A stretch of 64,000 nucleotides of DNA from Anaerolinea sp. (GTDB lineage Bacteria > Chloroflexota > Anaerolineae > Anaerolineales > Anaerolineaceae): the NCBI GenBank assembly GCA_029975965.1, contig JARKOV010000166.1:1-64000 (forward strand). Direction: 5' to 3'. The position numbers and the translations under genes are program-made. The notes below the pieces were generated by a model. The model saw only the letters and a program-made list of their open reading frames with translations. It was not told where the DNA came from and made no database searches. Positions 59,126 to 64,000 of this stretch are shown piece by piece. How positions within the stretch are numbered: position 1 is the first letter of the stretch; each line of letters opens with the position of its first letter.

Positions 59126-59482
59126 TTAACCTTTTACAAAGGACAACTTCGCCGCGATCTTCCCACCGCGCAGGTGGAACACATCCACCCCGTGAATATG
59201 ACCCGCCTGTCCATCTGCGCCGACCCAGGAATAGACCCAACGCTGCGCCGCGCGCTCGCCGCAGGCAAACAACTCGATAATCTCGATCTGCGCAGCAGTG
59301 GACGAATTGAAAAAATCCTCCCAGAAGCGGCGCACGGCCGCCTGCCCTTCGATGCGCTCGCCGTCCGGCGGCGGGTAGGTGTTTTCGAAGACACAGTCCT
59401 CGGTCATCATCGCCATCATCGCGTCCACGTCATGGCGGTTGAACGCCTCGTTGAAGCCCACCAGTAATTCAATTGTGTCCAT
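59126..59482 (-). CDS. NTF2-like (SnoaL/DUF4440) protein
   Basis: 118 aa cone-shaped alpha+beta barrel family. It has the helical start LVGFNEAFNRHDVDAMMAMMTEDCVFENT and the strand pattern ending HGVDVFHLRGGKIAAKLSF. Members range from ketosteroid isomerases to polyketide cyclases; many have no known role. I chose ATG 59482, with AAGAAGGGTG before it. A GTG at 59491, overlapping the phosphatase stop as GTGA, is equally possible and would give translational coupling. Confidence 0.8.
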   Translation of the reverse strand: MDTIELLVGFNEAFNRHDVDAMMAMMTEDCVFENTYPPPDGERIEGQAAVRRFWEDFFNSSTAAQIEIIELFACGERAAQRWVYSWVGADGQAGHIHGVDVFHLRGGKIAAKLSFVKG

Positions 59483-59487
59483 CTCTT

Positions 59488-60744
59488 TCACCCTTCTTCC
59501 CGGCGGATGACGATCAGCGCCACGTCGTCCTGCGCCAGGCCGCCGCCGACGAAGCGCTGCACGTCTTCGTGGATTCCCTCCAGGACTTCGCGCGCCGGGC
59601 GGCCCGCCCTGGCCAATGCAGCTTCCAACAGGCGCTCTTCCTGGTAAAAAGCTCCCTGCGGGTTTTGCGCGTCGGTGATCCCGTCCGTGTAAAGCACCAG
59701 GAAGTCGCCCGGCTCCATGCGGTAATCGCGCTGGCGCCAGCGAGCCTGTTCCGAGACCCCCAGGGCCATGCCGGTCGGGCGCAGGTACTCGATCGACTGC
59801 CTGCCGCGCCGATTGGTGATCAGGAAGCCCGGCGGGTGCCCGGCGTTAGCGTACACCAGCCGGCCAGTGTGCGGCTCGAGGATGCCGAAAAAAGCGGTGA
59901 TGAACATGCCGCCGCGCGTGTCCGAGAGCATGCGCTCGCTGATTGTGCTCAGCGTGACCGCCGGCAGCGTGGGAAAACGCATCGCGAAGGTGCGGAACAG
60001 CGTGCTCGAGAAGGCCATCAGCAGCGCCGCGCCCATGCCCTTGTCCGACACGTCCGCCACCACGATGCCCCATTTGCGCGGGGCGAGAGGGATAAAATCG
60101 TAGAAATCCCCCGAGGTATCCCGCGCCGGCGCCAGCGTCGCGGCGATATCCCACCCGCGGATGACCGGCGCGTCTTCGGGCAGCAGGTCCGCCTGGATTT
60201 TTCCAGCCATCGCCAGCTCGTGCGCCATGGTCTGCTCGCTGCGGTCGATGCCCAAGGTGCCGGTGAAAGGCGCCGGCGCCGGGGCGCGGGTTAATCCGTC
60301 GTCTTCTTCCGGTTCGCGCTCGAAGGAGATCCGGGTGGCGCCCTTGCCGTTCGCATCGCCGCCCGCATTTTCGCACACCTGCTTGAGCGCGGCATCGAAC
60401 TCTTCCTCGTTGATGTCACGCGAGAAGATATACAGCGGCTGGCAGTTCAGCTCTTCCAGCGACTGGCACTGTTCCACCTCGCGGAGCAGTAAAACCACCT
60501 TCATCGCCGGGAGTTGTTCGCAGACCTGCCCGACCACCTGCCGGATTTCCTCCACGGGCTGGCGCAAATCGAGCACCAGGACGTCCGGCGCGGTCATCTG
60601 GCACAGTTGCAGCGCTTCGCCGCCGCTGCAGGCGAGGCCAACCAGTGATACATCCTTATTTTGGCCAAGCACAGCCGCCAGCCCGCGCAAAAAGATCGGC
60701 TGGTCAGAGGCGGCCACAATGCGGGTCACTTTTCGTTCGTTCAT
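59488..60744 (-). CDS. Receiver-like domain fused to SpoIIE-type PP2C phosphatase
   Basis: 418 aa. Residues 1-120 resemble a response-regulator receiver: RIVAASDQP, a putative phospho-acceptor Asp in DVLVLDLRQP, and YIFSRD in the place of the usual conserved Lys. A linker is followed by a PP2C-type phosphatase domain with AARD-like LAPARDTSGDFYDF near residue 210, VADVSDKGMGAALLM near residue 233 and GDFLVLYTDGITDA near residue 360, which hold the metal-binding Asp residues. It likely dephosphorylates an anti-sigma-factor antagonist. No anti-sigma or STAS gene is adjacent. The upstream extension lacks a ribosome site. Confidence 0.87.
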   Translation of the reverse strand: MNERKVTRIVAASDQPIFLRGLAAVLGQNKDVSLVGLACSGGEALQLCQMTAPDVLVLDLRQPVEEIRQVVGQVCEQLPAMKVVLLLREVEQCQSLEELNCQPLYIFSRDINEEEFDAALKQVCENAGGDANGKGATRISFEREPEEDDGLTRAPAPAPFTGTLGIDRSEQTMAHELAMAGKIQADLLPEDAPVIRGWDIAATLAPARDTSGDFYDFIPLAPRKWGIVVADVSDKGMGAALLMAFSSTLFRTFAMRFPTLPAVTLSTISERMLSDTRGGMFITAFFGILEPHTGRLVYANAGHPPGFLITNRRGRQSIEYLRPTGMALGVSEQARWRQRDYRMEPGDFLVLYTDGITDAQNPQGAFYQEERLLEAALARAGRPAREVLEGIHEDVQRFVGGGLAQDDVALIVIRREEG

Positions 60745-60998
60745 AAGCAAAGGATGGCAACTGCGCCGAGGTTGAGGAAAAATCTGCGAATTTTCTTCTC
60801 CTCTGGCCCAGCAACTGCCAGTTAAGTATATCAAAAGTCAAGATTAGGAGCAGACAGGTTCCTGTCTCTGGCAAGCTTGCTTATAAAAATGAGAAGCTGC
60901 GACAACAAATTGGTGGCCCCCAGCGACATCGGCTGTCATCCACTTTCGCATTTCATGGTTTAATAGGGGCACACTTCACCAGCGCGAAAGGAACCGAG

Positions 60999-62021
60999 AT
61001 GGCTCAACCCAAGATCCGTTTTGCCGCTGTCGGCTTGAACCACGGGCACATCTACAGCCAGACGATTTTCATGCTCGAGGCGGGCGCTGAGCTGGTCTGG
61101 TACTACGCCAAAGAGCCTGACCTGGCCGCCCAATACGCCCAGGCTTTCCCGCAGGCGCGCGCTGCGCGCAGCGAGGAGGAAGTGCTGGAGGACGAAACCA
61201 TCCAACTGGTTATCACCGCAGGGATTCCCTCCGAGCGCGCTCCGCTGGGGGTGCGCGCCATGCAGCACGGCAAAGACTTCATGAGCGACAAAGGTGCGCC
61301 AACCACCTTCGAGCAACTGGCCGAGGTGCGCCGCGTGCAGCAAGAAACCGGGCGCATTTACTCGGTGTGCTTCAGCGAGCGCTTCGGTGTCCCGGCGGTG
61401 GTCAAAGCACAGGAGCTGGTGGCGCAGGGCGCCATTGGGCGGGTGGTGCAGACCGTCGGCCTGGGACCCCACCGCGTCGGCCTGCACAACCGTCCCGACT
61501 GGTTCTTCCAGAAGGCCTATTACGGCGGCATCTTGATCGACATCGCCTCGCACCAATTCGACCAGTTACTCTACTTCACCGGCTCCACCCAGGCGCGGGT
61601 GAGCGCGGCGTACGTGGCCAATTACAGCCACCCCCAGCGTCCCGAGTTCGAAGATTTTGGCGAGGTGATGGTCGAAGGCGACCGGGGCACCGGTTACATC
61701 CGCGTGGACTGGTACACCCCGGACGGGTTGGGCGTTTGGGGCGACGGGCGCCTGGTGTTACTCGGCACCGAAGGTTACATCGAGATCCGCAAGTACATCG
61801 ATGTGCTCGGTCGTCCCGGCGACAACCACCTGTTCCTGGTCAATCAGCAGGGCAAAGAGTACATCGACTGCTCGGGGATCGAGCTGACTTACGGGAGAGA
61901 TCTATCCTTCGACATCCTCAACCGCACCGAGACGGCCATGTCGCAGGAGCACTGCTTCCGCACGCTCGAGCTGGCACTGCAGGCCGAAGCGCAGGCCGTG
62001 CGCCTTGGGAACCTGCGCTAA
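60999..62021 (+). CDS. Gfo/Idh/MocA family oxidoreductase (second)
   Basis: 340 aa NAD(P)-dependent oxidoreductase. N-terminal Rossmann domain FAAVGLNHGHIYSQ, an altered family motif at SDKGAPTTFEQLAE near residue 104 where EKP-type residues normally lie, and a C-terminal alpha/beta domain with DIASHQFDQLLYFTG near residue 180 (the family H-DxxxxL pattern). AAAGGAACC precedes the ATG. It is only distantly related to the protein at 311. The lack of a standard EKP motif means the substrate, and even activity, are uncertain. Confidence 0.85.
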   Translation: MAQPKIRFAAVGLNHGHIYSQTIFMLEAGAELVWYYAKEPDLAAQYAQAFPQARAARSEEEVLEDETIQLVITAGIPSERAPLGVRAMQHGKDFMSDKGAPTTFEQLAEVRRVQQETGRIYSVCFSERFGVPAVVKAQELVAQGAIGRVVQTVGLGPHRVGLHNRPDWFFQKAYYGGILIDIASHQFDQLLYFTGSTQARVSAAYVANYSHPQRPEFEDFGEVMVEGDRGTGYIRVDWYTPDGLGVWGDGRLVLLGTEGYIEIRKYIDVLGRPGDNHLFLVNQQGKEYIDCSGIELTYGRDLSFDILNRTETAMSQEHCFRTLELALQAEAQAVRLGNLR

Positions 62022-62050
62022 TCGTCCCTAAGCCATGGGCTGACCGCGCC

Positions 62051-62122
62051 GGATTGCGTTTCCATTTTCATGAAAAATGTGGGGAGAACCCCACATTTTT
62101 CTGCAAATTAATTACACAATCT
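62051..62122. repeat. Nested palindrome repeat, copy C
   Basis: Ends GGATTGCGTT and ATTACACAATC around a perfect 12-bp stem AAAAATGTGGGG/CCCCACATTTTT with an AGAA loop. It sits between two convergent genes and even overlaps the last codons of the membrane-protein gene, so it probably also serves as their terminator. Confidence 0.7.
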
Positions 62123-62855
62123 CACGCCGCCGCCCGCGGCGGTGCGTTCCGGCGCGCCAGAAATGGACCGCCAGCAGCGCGGTGACCCCATACAGCACCA
62201 CGCCCCAGGCCAGGAATCCGATCATGATCAGCGGGCTGGCGAGCAGTTGCCCGACGGCGCTGACCAGTCCGAACACGCCGTAGAGCACCATCAGCCAGCG
62301 CAGCCAGCCCTGGTAGCCGCGCTGTGCAAAGAGCGGAGCCGCGACCAGCATCGCCAACCCCAGGAACCAGCCCCACCCCAGGATTTCCATCGCAAAGAGG
62401 ATAGACCGCTCGCCATACGCCAGGAACCACTGGATCGCTTCCACCTCACCCAGCGCAGCGCTCTGCCGCACCACCCCCAACTGGGCAAAGCGATTAATCG
62501 AGACGGTCACGGCGAACAGGCTGGTCAGCGCCAGCCCGGCAAGGCTGTTGGCCTGCCGGGAAGGGGGCGTCGCCGCGTGGAGGCAGGCCATCAGCACCAC
62601 CAGCACCGGGCAGGTCACCAGGCTGATGATCCCGCCGAACAACTGCAATCCCTCGCCCGGCGGAAAGACGAACTTGCCGGTCAGGATCGCCGCCAGGATG
62701 ACCACGAAGTAGATGAAGCCCAGCGTGGTCGCCACGACCGCCGACCAGAATCCGAGCAGGTAGCGCGGGTTGGCGACTTGTTCGGGTGGCAGTGAAGTTT
62801 GGCCTGAGGGCGGCTGGGCGGACAGAGGGTCGGGGTTCGGGCTGCTTACGCTCAC
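62112..62855 (-). CDS. Multi-pass membrane protein of unknown function
   Basis: 247 aa. A Pro/Ser/Gln-rich hydrophilic N-terminus of about 28 residues precedes six or seven hydrophobic helices (YLLGFWSAVVATTLGFIYFVV, LFGGIISLVTCPVLVVLMACL, and others), ending in an Arg-rich tail. I recognise no family. The GTG at 62855 with GGGAGAG before it is chosen over an upstream ATG, which would add an unconvincing 48-residue tail. The end of the gene is formed by the palindromic repeat. Confidence 0.65.
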   Translation of the reverse strand: MSVSSPNPDPLSAQPPSGQTSLPPEQVANPRYLLGFWSAVVATTLGFIYFVVILAAILTGKFVFPPGEGLQLFGGIISLVTCPVLVVLMACLHAATPPSRQANSLAGLALTSLFAVTVSINRFAQLGVVRQSAALGEVEAIQWFLAYGERSILFAMEILGWGWFLGLAMLVAAPLFAQRGYQGWLRWLMVLYGVFGLVSAVGQLLASPLIMIGFLAWGVVLYGVTALLAVHFWRAGTHRRGRRREIV

Positions 62856-63114
62856 ATTGACTCTCCCAGAAAAAGGGTCTTGTCGCCTCGCACGGGCGAG
62901 AGCACTCCTTGTTAAGTATAACCCCCGCGCGTGGAATCGGAAATTGCGATCCTCTCTCGTAACCCGCGAATGACATGCATCCATCTGTATTCCATGCAAA
63001 TAGCAGTACCTGTATCTTGCAAAAATGGGTTATGATCATATCGACCCTTACGAAATTTGAGAGACCGCCGCCCACAGAGGCTGCCCTCAACCGCACACTC
63101 CAAGAGGTGAAACC

Positions 63115-64000
63115 ATGAGTTCCGTAAAACGCGTTCACAATTTCAACGCCGGCCCCTCGATTCTCCCGCTGACCGTGCTGGAGCAGGCCCAGGCTGAGCT
63201 GCTCGACTACCAGGGCAGCGGCATGTCAGTGATGGAGATGAGCCACCGCTCGAAGGAATTCGAGTCGATCATCCAGACTGCCGAAGCCGACCTGCGCGAA
63301 TTGATGGGCATCCCCGCCGATTACAAGGTGCTCTTCCTGCAAGGGGGCGCCAGCCTGCAGTTTGCCATGCTGCCGATGAACCTGCGCCCGGCCGGCGCGT
63401 CGGCCGACTACGTCGTCACCGGCTCGTGGAGCCGAACTGCGCTCAAGGAAGCGGCGAAACTCGGCGCGGTGCGCACCATTTTCAGCGGTGAGCCGGAGAA
63501 CTACACCCGCCTGCCCGGGCCCGCGGAGCTCTCCATCGACCCCGCCGCGGCCTACGTGCACATCTGCCACAATGAGACGATCCACGGCGTGGAGTTCAAA
63601 AGCGAGCCCGCCGTGCCGGAAGGCGTGCCGCTGGTGTGCGATATGTCGTCTGATTTCCTTTCCCAGCCGGTCGACGTGTCGAAATACGGCCTGATCTACG
63701 CCGGAGCGCAAAAGAACGCCGGCCCGGCAGGGGTGACGGTGGTGATCGTGCGCGAGGACTTGCTGGCGCGCGTGCCCGAAAAGCTGCCCGTCATGCTGGA
63801 TTACCGGCTGTTGGCTGAAAGCGGCTCGCTGCACAACACCCCGCCCTGCTTCGCCATTTATATGGTCGGCCTGGTGTTGAAGTGGTTGAAAAGCCTGGGT
63901 GGCCTTCCAGCCATGTACGAGATCAACCAGGAGAAGGCCGAGCTGGTTTATCAAGCGATCGACACCAGCGGGGGATATTACCGCGGCCACGCCGTTCGCG
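63115..64000 (+). CDS. serC: Phosphoserine aminotransferase, N-terminal part
   Basis: Runs off the right edge after 295 codons of an expected 360. It begins VHNFNAGPSILPLTVLEQAQ, the standard SerC start. Conserved tracts are MSVMEMSHRSKEF near residue 38, LFLQGGASLQFAMLPMNL near residue 76 and the PLP lysine in YAGAQKNAGPAG near residue 200. It makes 3-phosphoserine from 3-phosphohydroxypyruvate, and 4-phosphohydroxythreonine in vitamin B6 synthesis. AAGAGG lies 6 bases before the ATG. Confidence 0.96.
   Translation, partial: MSSVKRVHNFNAGPSILPLTVLEQAQAELLDYQGSGMSVMEMSHRSKEFESIIQTAEADLRELMGIPADYKVLFLQGGASLQFAMLPMNLRPAGASADYVVTGSWSRTALKEAAKLGAVRTIFSGEPENYTRLPGPAELSIDPAAAYVHICHNETIHGVEFKSEPAVPEGVPLVCDMSSDFLSQPVDVSKYGLIYAGAQKNAGPAGVTVVIVREDLLARVPEKLPVMLDYRLLAESGSLHNTPPCFAIYMVGLVLKWLKSLGGLPAMYEINQEKAELVYQAIDTSGGYYRGHAVR

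Overview
The window is GC-rich, densely coded bacterial chromosome dominated by sugar and glycan metabolism. Gene content (many cytoplasmic glycoside hydrolases, LacI regulators, a carbohydrate ABC importer without its own ATPase, URO-D-like and Gfo/Idh/MocA proteins, a Thermus-type isocitrate dehydrogenase, a SpoIIE-type phosphatase) fits a heterotrophic Chloroflexota, probably of the Anaerolineae. That placement is an inference from gene content; no rRNA or other marker is present. I saw no tRNA, rRNA, CRISPR array, prophage or complete insertion sequence.

Layout. 0.3-5.2 kb: an overlapping plus-strand operon (Gfo/Idh/MocA oxidoreductase, sugar nucleotidyltransferase, NahK-like kinase, GH20 hexosaminidase) that looks like an N-acetylhexosamine salvage module. 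5.3-7.7 kb: ABC exporter and a chagasin-like inhibitor. 7.7-12.2 kb (minus): M50-like membrane protein, mannonate dehydratase, S10 carboxypeptidase, beta-lactamase-fold hydrolase. 12.4-17.5 kb: RNA methyltransferase, two unrelated-subfamily isocitrate dehydrogenases meeting tail to tail, HisN-like phosphatase. 17.5-27.7 kb: GH42, K+/H+ antiporter, sugar MFS transporter, a GH43 gene broken by an in-frame TAG, rhamnulokinase-like kinase and L-fucose isomerase. 28-31 kb: GNAT, a secreted beta-propeller protein, an HD-GYP remnant.

31.3-39.3 kb (minus) is the most unusual part: a LacI regulator with palindromic operators heads an operon of GDP-mannose 3,5-epimerase-like protein, GH29, GHMP kinase, a tandem-duplicated cytidylyltransferase-fold protein, ManC and GH39. 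It combines glycan hydrolysis with nucleotide-sugar synthesis. 39.6-50.7 kb (plus) is a promoter/operator-controlled importer cluster followed by GH31, a second LacI and two more GH29 enzymes. 50.7-57.9 kb (minus): ZIP transporter, URO-D-like protein, L-arabinose isomerase, zinc alcohol dehydrogenase, GerMN lipoprotein and GH51 arabinofuranosidase. 58-64 kb: a GT87-like membrane protein, NTF2-like protein, receiver-SpoIIE phosphatase, a second Gfo/Idh/MocA protein, a membrane protein and the start of serC.

How they work together: none of the hydrolases shows a secretion signal, so short oligosaccharides (xyloglucan-, arabinan- or fucosylated glycan-like) appear to be imported and trimmed inside the cell. 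Fucose, rhamnose, arabinose and uronate products would feed isomerases, kinases and dehydratase. Two modules instead pair a hydrolase with a sugar kinase and a nucleotidyltransferase, suggesting direct salvage into nucleotide sugars. A small nested palindrome with GATTG/CAATC ends recurs in intergenic gaps and may be a REP/MITE-like element.
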